DNA from: Thermus sediminis | GTDB taxonomy: Bacteria; Deinococcota; Deinococci; Deinococcales; Thermaceae | Direction of reading: 5' to 3' | Assembly: GCF_003426945.1 (NCBI RefSeq) | Contig: NZ_QURO01000004.1 | Coordinates: 1,426,001 to 1,490,000 of the forward strand | DNA length: 64,000 bases | In this document: in pieces, positions 55,137 through 64,000 of the stretch | How positions within the stretch are numbered: position 1 is the stretch's first letter | How the letters are laid out: every line of letters starts with the position of its first letter | Notes under the pieces: generated by a model | Databases searched by the model: none | What the model was told of the DNA's origin: nothing | What the model saw: the letters and a program-made list of their open reading frames with translations, nothing else | Program-made: the position numbers and the translations under genes

Positions 55137-56792
55137 CTAGGGTTGGGTGGCCAGGAGGCGCACCCACTTAAAGTCTGGTTGGGCTAGGCTGGAACCAGGC
55201 CTGGCCACCAGGGTGCCCACGAAGGTGCCCCGCTCCTCGGGAAGGCCACCGGTTACGGCGAGGTCCGCCCCGGCCACGTAGATGTCGTAGGTGCCCGGGG
55301 CGATCTCGTAGAACCAGGCCTCCCCGTTCCCATCCGTCTTGGCCCAGTAGATGGGGGTGGGGTCGGTGGGGTCTCCGGGGCGAAGGCCCCTGCCCCGAAG
55401 GATCACGTCCGCCAGGAGGCCGGGGAAGATGCCATCGGGGTTCTGGTACTCCACCTTGATCCTCACCACCGAGCCCTTGTCGGGCAGGGCAGAGCACCCT
55501 CGAGCCAGGATCTCCACGGCCAGGTTGCCGGCGTTCAGGTGGCCCCAGCCCTTCTCCCGGGTAAAGGTCCTCTCCCAGGTGGTGGTTTCCAGCGCTCGGC
55601 GCACCTGGAAGGGGGTGGCATCGGGGCAGGCTCCCTTCACCAAGGCGGCAGCGGCAGCGGTGTAGGGGCCGGAGAAGGAGGTGCCGGAGATGAGGCCGTA
55701 CCCGCCCCCAAGCCAGGTGGGGTTGGCCAGGAGAACGTCAAGGCCAGGGGCGGCGCTGGACACGTGGCGGCCGTAGGTGGAGAAGTTCGTCTTGTTGCGG
55801 TTGCCGTCGGCGGCCACGGAGGCGATGATGCCTGGATAGCCCGCGGGGGTGCGCACCTCGTCCTTGTAGGAGTTGCCGGCGCTGGCCACCACCACCACCC
55901 CGTTGGCCAGGGCGTAGTCAAAGGCCTCTTTGACCAGGTTCCCGTAGCCCAGCCCGCCCCAGGAGTTGTTGAGGATCTGGGCCCCGTGGTTCACTGCCCA
56001 AACGACACCCCGTGCGGTGAAGAAATCCCCCACGTAGTTGGGTTGGAAGATGGCCACCGGGAGGAACTTGGCCCTGGGGGCGAGGCCCACGATGCCCTGG
56101 CCGTCCTTGGCAGCGCTCACCGCGGAGGCCACGAAAGTGCCGTGGTAGATGCTAGCGGCGCCGAGCTCCTGGATGAAGGCCGTCCAGTCGGAGGCCCGGG
56201 TGTAGGTGGTGCCCGTGACCGGATCGTAGGCCAGGCCTGCCCAGTTGGCGGCCAGGTCGGGGTGGGTGACGTCAGCGGGGTCGTCAATGATGGCCACAAT
56301 CACCCCTTCCCCGAAGAAGCCCAAGTCCCAAGCAGGCCTGGCGTTGAGGTGGCGGGGGTCTAGGGCGTACTGGGGCAGTTGGTCAAAGATCTGGTCGGGA
56401 GGGTTGCCCAGAGGGGCTAGCCCCTCTCCGGAAGCCCGCCTCTGCACCACGGGATCGTCCTTGGGCGCCAGGACCATGGCCAGGTGGGGCTCGGCGTAGC
56501 GGACTCCAGGGATCCCTCTCAGGGCCCGGCTGGCCTCGAGGGCATCCCCGGGCACCCGAAGGAGGGCAGCGCGAAGCTCGGGGATGCGGGCGATCTCCCT
56601 GGCCGCCAGCCTGCGGATGGCCTCCTGCAGGGCGGACTCGTCCTGGTAGGCCACCACCACCTCGTTCTGGATGTAGGTGAGGTTCTCGCTCGAGGCCAGC
56701 GTGGGGTTAGGGGTTTGGGGAGGCCGGAGGGCGTTTTGGTTGCACGCCCCCAAAAGGCCTAGAAGGGCCAGGGTCCAGAGATACCTCCTCAT
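55137..56792 (-). CDS. Exported subtilisin-like serine protease lipoprotein
   Basis: S8 family protease, 551 residues from ATG 56792. Signal peptide with lipobox LLGAC (C about 17), an inhibitor-I9-like propeptide (NEVVVAYQDESALQEAI...VRYAEPHL), then the catalytic domain: D in VAIIDDPADVTHPD, H in YHGTFVASA, oxyanion N in NNSWGG and S in GTSFSGPYTAAA. The last 110 residues form a beta-rich domain (VVRIKVEYQNPDG ... AWFYEIAPGTYDIYV) similar to a carboxypeptidase-regulatory-like fold. Starts one base after the upstream lipoprotein gene's stop. Acts outside the membrane. Confidence 0.9.
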   Translation of the reverse strand: MRRYLWTLALLGLLGACNQNALRPPQTPNPTLASSENLTYIQNEVVVAYQDESALQEAIRRLAAREIARIPELRAALLRVPGDALEASRALRGIPGVRYAEPHLAMVLAPKDDPVVQRRASGEGLAPLGNPPDQIFDQLPQYALDPRHLNARPAWDLGFFGEGVIVAIIDDPADVTHPDLAANWAGLAYDPVTGTTYTRASDWTAFIQELGAASIYHGTFVASAVSAAKDGQGIVGLAPRAKFLPVAIFQPNYVGDFFTARGVVWAVNHGAQILNNSWGGLGYGNLVKEAFDYALANGVVVVASAGNSYKDEVRTPAGYPGIIASVAADGNRNKTNFSTYGRHVSSAAPGLDVLLANPTWLGGGYGLISGTSFSGPYTAAAAALVKGACPDATPFQVRRALETTTWERTFTREKGWGHLNAGNLAVEILARGCSALPDKGSVVRIKVEYQNPDGIFPGLLADVILRGRGLRPGDPTDPTPIYWAKTDGNGEAWFYEIAPGTYDIYVAGADLAVTGGLPEERGTFVGTLVARPGSSLAQPDFKWVRLLATQP

Positions 56793-56793
56793 T

Positions 56794-58821
56794 TCACTCC
56801 TCCGTGGTGAAGTCAAAGACCTGGGTTCCAGGGCGGGATATGCGAATGAAGGAGGTGGAGCTGGGCCAGGTCTGGACACTGTAAGCCGAAACCCGATAGC
56901 CCTCGTCGGGGTTGTACCTGTAGGCGTAGCTCACAAAGAGTTGCCAAGCGTAGGTGCGAAGGCTCTGGAGCTGAGGAAGCTGGGCGTAGCCATCAAAGTT
57001 GTAGGGCAGGGTGAAGGTGCCCTGGGCAAGGTCCACGGGCACCGTGTTGGGCCCATTGGGATCTGTGGTGTCCGTGAAGACCGTAAAGCTCCCTCCCGGG
57101 AAGCCATATACCAGGGCCTCTCCTTGAGGCACCTCGTTTCCTTCGTCTCCGGTGCCGAACTCCACGAAGAGGAGGGAGCCCGCTAGGGTTTGCCAGGTCA
57201 CGCCATCCCCGGTCAGGGTGTCCCAGAGGACCAGGTTGTAGGCGGCGCCGTCGGCCCCCACGCTCAGCTGGGGGTGGCCGATGGTGAAGTCCGGCGTTTT
57301 GGAAACGCCCTTGGCCTCGTCGGCGGGGCTGAGGAGAGGGGCGAAGAAGGGAGGCAGGGGCGTGGTGGAGCTGGGCGCGCTTTCCTCTCGGTTGGCGCCC
57401 CGGGCCACCACCCGGTAGTAGTAGGTCTCGCCGGGGGTGAGGTCGGGGGAGACATCCCGGAAGAAGAAGGGCCGGTTGAAGGGGTTGGCGGGGCAGCTTG
57501 CGCTCTGAGCGCCGCCCACAAGGCCCACCCGGGTCCAGTTCTGGCCATCTTGGGAGCGCTCAATCTCAAAGGCGAAGGGAACGGCTGTGGCCGTGTAGCA
57601 CCAGCGCACCTCCACATAGAGGTTGCTGCCCTCGGGCACGGCGTTGGGGTCCAGGCGCATCTCCCCCACCTGCCCCCTGGCCAGGGGCACGGTCAGGCTG
57701 AGTGGAGCCCCCACCTGGAAAAAGCCCACGGCCTCGGTGAGGGTAATGGCTGTGGCCGCCACGTCCGTGGGGGCGGAAACCGTGTTGTTTTGGGCGACAG
57801 AGGTGTTCACAAAGGTGAGGGGCAGAATGTAGTGGCGACGGTTCCTGTTGAAATCGTAGGCCACTACCTCTAGGAACACCTCCTCGCCGCTAGCGCTTCC
57901 CAGACCGGCCACGGCCGTACCCGAAAGGCTCTGATTACCTGTGTCCTCCAATTCGGCAAAGATCGCACGGGAGGAGGTGGGCGTGTTGCTGATGAAGGCC
58001 GCGCCCGGGGTGCGGCCCAAGGCCACGTAGATGAGGCGCATGGGCCTAACCAAGCCTTTGGTGGTGTCCACCTGGACGCGGAAGGGGATGGTGTTGGTGT
58101 AGGTGCCCCCTTCCAAGGGCTGGTTACCGTCCCGGGTGATGATGAGGGTAGGTGGGGTGGTGCTAGCGCTGGCGTCAAAGGCGGGCATCTGGATGATGCG
58201 CACAAAGCTCATCCCCGGCACCCTTACCCCCTCCACGGCACTGCCGGCCATGCCGGGTTTGCGGACCTCCAACCGGTAGGTGCCGGGCACGATGTTGGCA
58301 AAGGTGAAGGCGCCCTGGGCGTCCGTGGTGGTGGAGGCCACCAGGGTAGTTCCCCGGAAGAGCTGGACCCGGCTGCCGGCCACTGGGCCACCGGCGTTCT
58401 CACTGACCACCATCCCGGAGAGGGTTTCCGTGCCTATAGGACCGGTGACCGTAAGGGTGAGGCCCGCTGTCCTGGCGATGTTTCCCGAGCTGGCCCGGAC
58501 CCGTAGGTTATACGTGTCAGCATCTACATTCGTAGCCACGTTAATTGTGAGGGTCTGGGTCACGGGGCTGGTGCCGGTTACGTTCAGGCTGGTGGGGGAG
58601 AGGGTGATTCCGGAGACTGGGTTCCCGTTTCTGTCCACCAGGCTCAGGTTCACTGGGCCGGTGAAGCCGCCCTGGGGGGTGAGGGTCAGGGTGGTTTGGT
58701 TGCTGCCGCCCTGCTGCACGGTGAGGCTTGTGGGGGAGAGGGAGAGGGTGAAGTCAGGGGGACGGGAGCAAGCTGCGAGGACCGCAAGGGCCAGTGGCGC
58801 CAAGATCCAGGCTCTCCTCAT
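56794..58821 (-). CDS. Large exported lipoprotein with Ig/carboxypeptidase-like beta domains
   Basis: 675 residues. Signal peptide with lipobox VLAAC (C18). Order: an Ig-like repeat (SLSPTSLTVQQGGS, ITLSPTSLNVTGTS), a carboxypeptidase-regulatory-like domain with TTTDAQGAFTFANIVPGTY around residue 170, a middle beta region, a fibronectin-III-like part with TPGETYYYRVVARGAN near 470, and a C-terminal region rich in aromatic residues. No catalytic site seen. GGGAGG lies before ATG 58821. One base separates it from the protease, so the pair are likely partners, perhaps substrate or scaffold and protease. Thr, Ser and Asn-rich, unlike cytoplasmic neighbours. Confidence 0.75.
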   Translation of the reverse strand: MRRAWILAPLALAVLAACSRPPDFTLSLSPTSLTVQQGGSNQTTLTLTPQGGFTGPVNLSLVDRNGNPVSGITLSPTSLNVTGTSPVTQTLTINVATNVDADTYNLRVRASSGNIARTAGLTLTVTGPIGTETLSGMVVSENAGGPVAGSRVQLFRGTTLVASTTTDAQGAFTFANIVPGTYRLEVRKPGMAGSAVEGVRVPGMSFVRIIQMPAFDASASTTPPTLIITRDGNQPLEGGTYTNTIPFRVQVDTTKGLVRPMRLIYVALGRTPGAAFISNTPTSSRAIFAELEDTGNQSLSGTAVAGLGSASGEEVFLEVVAYDFNRNRRHYILPLTFVNTSVAQNNTVSAPTDVAATAITLTEAVGFFQVGAPLSLTVPLARGQVGEMRLDPNAVPEGSNLYVEVRWCYTATAVPFAFEIERSQDGQNWTRVGLVGGAQSASCPANPFNRPFFFRDVSPDLTPGETYYYRVVARGANREESAPSSTTPLPPFFAPLLSPADEAKGVSKTPDFTIGHPQLSVGADGAAYNLVLWDTLTGDGVTWQTLAGSLLFVEFGTGDEGNEVPQGEALVYGFPGGSFTVFTDTTDPNGPNTVPVDLAQGTFTLPYNFDGYAQLPQLQSLRTYAWQLFVSYAYRYNPDEGYRVSAYSVQTWPSSTSFIRISRPGTQVFDFTTEE

Positions 58822-59021
58822 AGATTGACCTCCCTTTTGCGAAACCGAAAACCTATGGGCATGGCTCGCCTCCTTTTAGCCACAGGGGTTCTTGACCCAA
58901 CTGGTTTCGAATGGACGAGGCGCCTCCCTGTCAAGGGCCTAAGGTATTAAGGCGAGGGCTGCCATCGCGGTTCTGCGTATACTTATGCATGCCCCCCTCG
59001 AGGGGGTAGACTGGGAGGGAC
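58822..59021. other. Divergent control region lipoprotein operon / argG
   Basis: On the minus strand a TTGACA reads at 58929-58934 and a TTGGGT...TAAAAG pair closer to the lipoprotein gene. On the plus strand TATACT at 58978-58983 and TAGACT just before GGGAGGG are -10 candidates for argG; a GCCCCCCTCGAGGGGG palindrome lies between them. No gene seen. Confidence 0.45.
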
Positions 59022-60212
59022 ATGAGGATCGTCTTGGCGTACTCCGGCGGGCTGGACACCAGCATCATCCTCAAGTGGCTTAAGGAGACCTATCAGGCCG
59101 AGGTCATCGCCTTCACTGCGGACATCGGCCAAGGGGAGGAGGTGGAGGAGGCCCGGGAAAAGGCCCTAAGGACCGGGGCCTCCAAGGCCATCGCCCTGGA
59201 CCTAAAGGAGGAGTTCGTCCAGGACTTCGTCTTCCCCATGATGCGGGCTGGGGCCCTCTACGAGGGCTACTACCTCCTGGGCACCGCCATCGCCCGGCCC
59301 CTCATCGCCAAGTACCTGGTGAGGATCGCCGAGGAGGAGGAGGCGGAGGCCATCGCCCACGGGGCCACGGGCAAGGGCAACGACCAGGTGCGCTTTGAGC
59401 TCACCGCCTACGCCCTGAAGCCCAACATCCGGGTCATCGCCCCCTGGCGGGAGTGGGGCTTCAGGGGAAGGCAGGAGATGATCGCCTACGCCGAGGCCCA
59501 CGGCATCCCCGTGCCCGTGACCCAGGAGAAGCCCTACTCCATGGACGCCAACCTCCTGCATATTTCCTACGAAGGCGGGGTCCTCGAGGACCCCTGGGCC
59601 GAGCCGCCAAAGGGGATGTTCCGCATGACCCTAGACCCCGAGGAGGCCCCCGACACCCCCGAGTACGTGGAGGTGGCGTTCCATGAGGGGGACCCGGTGG
59701 CGGTGAACGGGGAGAGGCTTTCCCCGGCGGCTCTGTTGCAAAGGCTCAACGAGATCGGGGGGCGGCACGCGGTGGGCCGGGTGGACCTGGTGGAGAACCG
59801 CTTCGTGGGCATGAAGTCCCGGGGGGTTTACGAGACCCCGGGGGGGACGATCCTCTACCACGCCCGGCGGGCGGTGGAGAGCCTCACCCTGGACCGGGAG
59901 GTCCTCCACCAGCGGGACATCCTCTCCCCCAGGTACGCGGAGCTCGTCTACTACGGCTTCTGGTATGCCCCGGAAAGGGAGGCCCTCCAGGCCTACATGG
60001 ACCACGTGGCCAAAGGGGTCACCGGCGTGGCCCGGCTCAAGCTCTACAAGGGGAACGTCTACGTGGTGGGGAGGAGGGCGGAGCGAAGCCTCTACCAGAG
60101 GGACCTGGTCTCCTTCGACGAGCTTGGGACCTACGACCAGAAGGACGCCGAGGGCTTCATCCGGATCCAGGCCCTGCGCCTCAGGGTCCGGGCCCTGGTG
60201 GAGGGGCGATGA
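59022..60212 (+). CDS. argG: Argininosuccinate synthase
   Basis: Joins citrulline and aspartate using ATP. 396 residues. N-terminal ATP pyrophosphatase loop [29 protein letters not shown], and [14 protein letters not shown], all diagnostic. ATG 59022 behind GGGAGGG. Overlaps argH by 4 bp; together with the NAGS-like gene it makes an arginine operon. Confidence 0.97.
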   Translation: MRIVLAYSGGLDTSIILKWLKETYQAEVIAFTADIGQGEEVEEAREKALRTGASKAIALDLKEEFVQDFVFPMMRAGALYEGYYLLGTAIARPLIAKYLVRIAEEEEAEAIAHGATGKGNDQVRFELTAYALKPNIRVIAPWREWGFRGRQEMIAYAEAHGIPVPVTQEKPYSMDANLLHISYEGGVLEDPWAEPPKGMFRMTLDPEEAPDTPEYVEVAFHEGDPVAVNGERLSPAALLQRLNEIGGRHAVGRVDLVENRFVGMKSRGVYETPGGTILYHARRAVESLTLDREVLHQRDILSPRYAELVYYGFWYAPEREALQAYMDHVAKGVTGVARLKLYKGNVYVVGRRAERSLYQRDLVSFDELGTYDQKDAEGFIRIQALRLRVRALVEGR

Positions 60213-61597
60213 GCCAGAGGACCTGGGGCGGCCGCTTCGGGGAGGGGCCCGATGCCTTGGCGGCCCAGTTCAACGCCTCCCTCCCCTTTGACGGGGCCCT
60301 TTGGCGGGAGGAACTCTGGCAGAACCGGGTCCACGCCCGGATGCTCCACCGGGTGGGCCTCCTCGCGGAGGAGGAGCTTGCAGCCATCTTGAAGGGCCTG
60401 GACCAGATCGAGGGGGAGATAGAGGCGGGCACCTTCCCCTGGCGGGAGGAGCTGGAGGACGTGCACATGAACCTCGAGGCCCGCCTCATAGAGCTCATCG
60501 GCCCCCCAGGGGGGAAGCTCCACACCGCCCGGAGCCGCAACGACCAGGTGGCTACCGACCTGAGGCTTTTCCTCCGGGCCGCCTTGGACGAGCTTCTGGA
60601 CCTCCTCCTTGCCCTGCGCCGGGTCCTGGTAGGGGAGGCGGAGAGGCACCTGGAGCCCCTCCACGTCCTCCCCGGCTACACCCACCTGCAGCGGGCCCAG
60701 CCCGTCCTCCTTTCCCACTGGTTTTTGGCCTACTACGAGATGCTAGGGCGGGATGCGGAAAGGCTAGGGGACGCCCGGGAACGCCTGAACGAGAGCCCCC
60801 TGGGGGCGGCCGCCCTCGCGGGGACGGGCTTCCCCATTGACCGCCACTTCACCGCCCGGGAGCTAGGCTTCAGGGCCCCCATGCGGAACTCCCTGGACGC
60901 GGTGGCCTCCCGGGACTTCGCCCTCGAGGTCCTTTCCGCCCTCAACATCGGCCAGCTGCACCTAAGCCGCCTCGCCGAGGAGCTCATCCTCTATAGCACC
61001 GAGGAGTTCGGCTTCGTGGAGGTGCCGGACGCCTTCGCCACCGGGTCTTCCATCATGCCCCAGAAGAAGAACCCGGACATCCTGGAGCTCATCCGGGCCA
61101 AGGCGGGGAGGGTTTTGGGGGCCTTGGTGGCCCTCTCCACCGTGGTCAAGGGGCTTCCCCTGGCCTACAACAAGGACCTGCAGGAGGACAAGGAGCCCCT
61201 CCTGGACGCCCTGGCCACCTACCGGGATAGCCTCAGGCTCCTCATCGCCCTGCTCCCAGGGCTTAAGTGGAACCGGGAGGGGATGTGGCGGGCGGCGGAG
61301 GGGGGGTTTGCCCTGGCCACGGAGCTCGCCGACTACCTTGCGGAGAAGGGCCTTCCCTTCCGGGAGGCCCACCATGTGGTGGGGCGGCTGGTGAGGAGGC
61401 TTTCCCAGGAAGGGCGGGTGCTGAAGGACCTCACCCTGGAGGAGCTTAGGGCCCACCACCCCCTCTTCGCCGAGGACGCCCTTCCCCTCCTCCGCCTGGA
61501 AACAGCCATTGGCAGGCGGCGCTCCTTTGGGGGCACGGCCCCGGAGGCGGTGCGGGAAAGGCTTTTGGAGGCCAAGAAGGAGGTGGGCCTTGGTTGA
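60209..61597 (+). CDS. argH: Argininosuccinate lyase
   Basis: Splits argininosuccinate to arginine and fumarate. 462 residues. Motifs: [55 protein letters not shown], and the signature [12 protein letters not shown] with the catalytic serine. Start ATGAGC overlaps the argG stop; its last 8 bp overlap the TTG-started acetyltransferase gene. Confidence 0.97.
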   Translation: MSQRTWGGRFGEGPDALAAQFNASLPFDGALWREELWQNRVHARMLHRVGLLAEEELAAILKGLDQIEGEIEAGTFPWREELEDVHMNLEARLIELIGPPGGKLHTARSRNDQVATDLRLFLRAALDELLDLLLALRRVLVGEAERHLEPLHVLPGYTHLQRAQPVLLSHWFLAYYEMLGRDAERLGDARERLNESPLGAAALAGTGFPIDRHFTARELGFRAPMRNSLDAVASRDFALEVLSALNIGQLHLSRLAEELILYSTEEFGFVEVPDAFATGSSIMPQKKNPDILELIRAKAGRVLGALVALSTVVKGLPLAYNKDLQEDKEPLLDALATYRDSLRLLIALLPGLKWNREGMWRAAEGGFALATELADYLAEKGLPFREAHHVVGRLVRRLSQEGRVLKDLTLEELRAHHPLFAEDALPLLRLETAIGRRRSFGGTAPEAVRERLLEAKKEVGLG

Positions 61598-62132
61598 ACC
61601 CGTGAACCTTTCCCTTTCCCCCGTGGTCCTGCCCGAGGTGCGGCGGGAGGCGGGGGTGGAGCTCCGAAAGGCGAGGCTTAGCGATGTGGACGCCATCTAC
61701 TGGCTCATCCGCTACTGGGCGGAAAAGGGCCTCATGCTGGTGCGGAGCCACAGCCACCTCTACGAGAACATCCGGGACTTCCAGGTCCTGGAGGACGAGG
61801 ACGGAAAGATCGTGGGCACCGTGGCCCTCCACGTCCTCTGGCGGGACCTGGCGGAGATAAGGGGCCTGGCCGTCCACCCCATGCGCCAGGGCCAGGGGCT
61901 GGGGCGGTGGCTGGTCCTAGGGGCCGAAAGGGAGGCCCGGGACCTGGGCCTCCCCCGGGTCTTCGCCTGGACCCTGCAGGTGAACTTCTTCCGGGCCCTG
62001 GGCTACCGGGTGACCACCCGGGAGGCCCTGCCCCCCAAGGTGTGGAGCGAGTGCAACGCCTGCCCCTTCTACGAGAACTGCCGGGAGATCGCCGTCATCA
62101 AGGGGCTTTCCCCGGGGGCCTTTGGGGGCTAG
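61590..62132 (+). CDS. argA: Short N-acetylglutamate synthase-like GNAT acetyltransferase
   Basis: 180 residues from TTG 61590, which follows AGGAGG by five bases (GTG 61602 is an alternative). GNAT fold: [33 protein letters not shown], the acetyl-CoA loop [21 protein letters not shown], and [11 protein letters not shown]. The C-terminal [10 protein letters not shown] is typical of short NAGS proteins. First step of arginine synthesis; its place after argG-argH supports this. It overlaps argH, a step away from the argHA fusions known in other bacteria. Confidence 0.85.
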   Translation: MVEPVNLSLSPVVLPEVRREAGVELRKARLSDVDAIYWLIRYWAEKGLMLVRSHSHLYENIRDFQVLEDEDGKIVGTVALHVLWRDLAEIRGLAVHPMRQGQGLGRWLVLGAEREARDLGLPRVFAWTLQVNFFRALGYRVTTREALPPKVWSECNACPFYENCREIAVIKGLSPGAFGG

Positions 62133-62135
62133 AAT
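62130..62135 (+). promoter_or_regulatory. -10-like element before carA
   Basis: TAGAAT beginning at the stop codon of the acetyltransferase gene, 43 nt before carA, could let carA be transcribed alone. No clear -35. Confidence 0.35.
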
Positions 62136-62178
62136 GGGCGGAATGGGTACCCTCACCCGCGGGGATTGAGGAGGAGGA

Positions 62179-63354
62179 ATGGCCTTCTTGAAGGAAAAAG
62201 CGGTTTTGGTCCTCGAGGACGGCACCCTTTACCACGGCTACGCCTTCGGGGCCCGGGGGAAGACGGTGGGGGAGGTGGTCTTCAACACCGCCCAGACGGG
62301 CTACCAGGAGATCCTGACCGATCCCAGCTACCACGGTCAGATCGTGGTCATGACCTACCCCCACCAGGGCAACTACGGGGTGAACGTCTACGATATGCAG
62401 AGTAACCGCCCCTGGGTCCGGGGCTTCGTGGCCAAGGAGTTTAGCCGGATCGCCTCCAACCCCAGGGCCCAGCAGACCCTGGGGGAGTTCATGGAGTTCT
62501 ACGGGGTGGTGGGGATCGAGGGGATAGACACCCGGGCCCTGGTGCGCAAGATCCGGGAAGGGGGGGTGCTGAAGGGGGCCATCGCCCACGCCACCCTCTA
62601 CGGGAGCCCCGACCACGCCTTCACCGAGGAGGAGCTAGAGGCCCTACGGGAAGAGGCCAAGGCCTGGACGGACATTGACGGCCGGGACATGACCCCCGAG
62701 GTCTCCACCCCCCTGCCCTACGCCTGGCCCACCCTGAAAAGCGGCCGGCGCATCGTGGTCATGGACTTCGGCATCAAGCACGCCATCGTGGAGAACCTGG
62801 CCCAGATGGGCTTTGAGATCCTGGTGGTGCCGGGCAAGACCCCGGCCAGCCAGATCATGGCCCTGGAGCCCCACGGCCTCCTCATCAGCAACGGCCCCGG
62901 GGACCCCTCCATGCCCCGGTACGCCCACGAGACCATCTGGAAGCTCATGGGGCTTCTCCCCACCTTCGGCATCTGCCTGGGGCACCAGCTTTTGGCCCTG
63001 GCCGCCGGGGGGCGGACCTACAAGATGAAGTTCGGCCACCGGGGGGCCAACCACCCGGTGAAGAACCTAAAGACGGGGAAGGTGGAGATCACGAGCCAGA
63101 ACCACGGCTACGCGGTGGACATAGACTCCTTAAAGGACTTCCGCCCCACCCACATCAACCTCAACGACGGCACCCTCGAGGGCATGGCCCACGCCCGCTA
63201 CCCTGTCTTCTCCGTCCAGTACCACCCCGAGGCCGCTCCCGGGCCCCACGACGCCCTCTACCTCTTCCGCCGCTTTTTGGAGGAAGTGGAGGCCTTCCAC
63301 GGGGCCACGGGCCTCCCGGTGGAGAAACAGCGGGCGGACCAGCACGGGATTTAA
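62179..63354 (+). CDS. carA: Carbamoyl phosphate synthase small subunit (glutaminase)
   Basis: Provides ammonia from glutamine to CarB for arginine and pyrimidine synthesis. 391 residues. N-terminal domain ([34 protein letters not shown]), then the class I amidotransferase domain with ISNGPGDPS, the nucleophile in [12 protein letters not shown], and the [11 protein letters not shown] histidine/glutamate. ATG 62179 behind GAGGAGG. Follows the arginine operon by 46 bp; carB is not in the window. Confidence 0.96.
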   Translation: MAFLKEKAVLVLEDGTLYHGYAFGARGKTVGEVVFNTAQTGYQEILTDPSYHGQIVVMTYPHQGNYGVNVYDMQSNRPWVRGFVAKEFSRIASNPRAQQTLGEFMEFYGVVGIEGIDTRALVRKIREGGVLKGAIAHATLYGSPDHAFTEEELEALREEAKAWTDIDGRDMTPEVSTPLPYAWPTLKSGRRIVVMDFGIKHAIVENLAQMGFEILVVPGKTPASQIMALEPHGLLISNGPGDPSMPRYAHETIWKLMGLLPTFGICLGHQLLALAAGGRTYKMKFGHRGANHPVKNLKTGKVEITSQNHGYAVDIDSLKDFRPTHINLNDGTLEGMAHARYPVFSVQYHPEAAPGPHDALYLFRRFLEEVEAFHGATGLPVEKQRADQHGI

Positions 63355-63355
63355 A

Positions 63356-63383
63356 CCCCGCCGTGGCTTTTGCCACGGTGGGG
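63356..63383. terminator. 28-nt hairpin in convergent junction (copy 4)
   Basis: Arms CCCCGCCGTGGC and GCCACGGTGGGG around TTTT, with one G-T wobble. Lies between the carA stop and the fhs stop. Right arm identical to the copy at 2649; followed by GCCCC. Confidence 0.72.
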
Positions 63384-63390
63384 GCCCCAG

Positions 63391-64000
63391 TTAGTAATCC
63401 ATGCCCCGGATGTTTCCCTCCTCGTCCACGTCTATCCCCAGGGCCTGGGGGAGTTTGGGCAGGCCAGGGAGGGTTTCAATCCCCCCCATGTAGACCACCA
63501 CGAACCCCGCCCCCAGGCGGCACCGGAGGTCCGTGACCCGCACGGTGAAGCCCGTGGGGCGGCCCCGGAACCTGGGGTTGTCGGAGAGGGAGGTGGCCGC
63601 CTTGGCCACGACCACGGGCAGGGCCTCGCACCCCTCCTTCTTGGCGGCCTTGAGGGCCTTCCTGGCCTCCTCGCTCCACTCCACGCCTTGGGCGCCGTAG
63701 ACCCGCTTGGCGATGGTCTCCACCTTGGCCTCCAGGGGGGCCTCGAAGGGGTAGAGGGGGCGGTAGCTGTGGGGAAGCTCCAGGGCCTCCAGCACCCTCT
63801 CCGCCAGCTCCAGCCCCCCTTCACCTCCCTTGGCGTAGACCTCGCTTAAGGCGAAGGGTAACCCCCGCTCCTCGGCGAAGGCCCGCACCAGGGCGATCTC
63901 CTCTTTCGTGTCCGAGGGGAAACGGTTTAGGGCCAGGACGGGCTTGTAGCCAAAAAGCTCCACGTTCTCCACGTGCTTGGCCAGGTTGGCGAGGCCCCTC
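63391..64000 (-). CDS. fhs: Formate-tetrahydrofolate ligase, C-terminal part (5' end outside window)
   Basis: ATP-dependent formyl-tetrahydrofolate synthesis for one-carbon metabolism. About 203 C-terminal residues are visible. The frame is open to the window edge, reading NLAKHVENVELFGYKPVLALNRFPSDT, with later LSDNPRFRGRPTGFTVRV and the VYMGGIETLPGLPKLP signature followed by the GIDVDEEGNIRGM end. Full-length members have about 530-560 residues, so two thirds lie to the right. Confidence 0.93.
   Translation of the reverse strand, partial: RGLANLAKHVENVELFGYKPVLALNRFPSDTKEEIALVRAFAEERGLPFALSEVYAKGGEGGLELAERVLEALELPHSYRPLYPFEAPLEAKVETIAKRVYGAQGVEWSEEARKALKAAKKEGCEALPVVVAKAATSLSDNPRFRGRPTGFTVRVTDLRCRLGAGFVVVYMGGIETLPGLPKLPQALGIDVDEEGNIRGMDY

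Overview
The window is very GC-rich chromosomal DNA of a Thermus species, probably close to T. thermophilus or T. aquaticus. Three things point there. The ribosomal proteins S6, S18 and L9, the HemQ-type heme synthase and the branched-chain 2-oxoacid dehydrogenase read like Thermus family members. The carboxypeptidase Taq has the 511 residues of the family's namesake. Many genes start directly at the transcript end with a -10 hexamer 6-8 nt before ATG/GTG, a layout known from Deinococcus-Thermus.

Layout. 1-2.6 kb: prepilin peptidase (cut by the window edge) divergent from carboxypeptidase Taq. 2.7-6.7 kb (-): operon of M42 aminopeptidase, MazG-like pyrophosphohydrolase, ABC exporter and a frameshifted MFS protein, divergent from methylglyoxal synthase. 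7.2-9.1 kb: an A/T-richer island with a lipoprotein gene broken by a defective IS256-family element. 9.1-13.4 kb (-): comM/yifB, an MFS and two EamA transporters. 13.5-22.3 kb (+): proton-translocating transhydrogenase (three subunits), then a complete seven-subunit Mrp Na+/H+ antiporter. 22.3-27.6 kb (+): tRNA-Asn, rpsF-ssb-rpsR-rplI, lipB-lipA, a DUF3054 membrane protein and a 3-hydroxyisobutyrate dehydrogenase-like enzyme. 27.7-31 kb: an insertion-sequence graveyard (IS4-like, a second IS256 copy, IS982-like). 31.6-36.9 kb (-): branched-chain 2-oxoacid dehydrogenase operon with a HicBA-like pair inside it. 37-41.4 kb: rlmH, a zincin, DUF2203, birA, nucleotidyltransferase, methyltransferase, YjbQ. 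41.4-47 kb (-): MscS channel, a 751-aa coiled-coil protein and a bifunctional Rel/SpoT enzyme. 47-48.2 kb: hemQ and a shorter chlorite-dismutase-like gene. 48.3-49.7 kb (-): ruvA and an enoyl-CoA hydratase. 49.7-55 kb (+): 2-oxoglutarate dehydrogenase E1-E2-E3. 55.1-58.8 kb (-): two exported lipoproteins, one a subtilase. 59-63.4 kb (+): argG-argH-argA-like and carA; 63.4 kb to the end (-): formate-tetrahydrofolate ligase fragment.

How it fits together. The core is energy metabolism and ion balance (transhydrogenase, Mrp, two lipoate-dependent dehydrogenase complexes with the lipoate-making genes nearby) and arginine/carbamoyl phosphate synthesis. Lipoate made by LipB/LipA would be used by both E2 proteins.

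Most notable signals: (i) at least 13 leaderless start sites, several in very tight divergent pairs whose promoters overlap; (ii) a family of 28-nt hairpins (12-nt arm, 4-nt loop, 12-nt arm) in four convergent gene junctions; (iii) a recurring one-base frameshift at runs of six to eight G/C in the MFS gene, hicB, the E2 gene and a transposase, which looks like base under-calling; (iv) two near-identical, identically deleted IS256 copies 21.4 kb apart; (v) three tandem 11-bp repeats resembling a PhoB-type operator beside an IS-truncated locus. I found no CRISPR array, rRNA or clear prophage. All identifications come from reading the sequence; no database search was possible.
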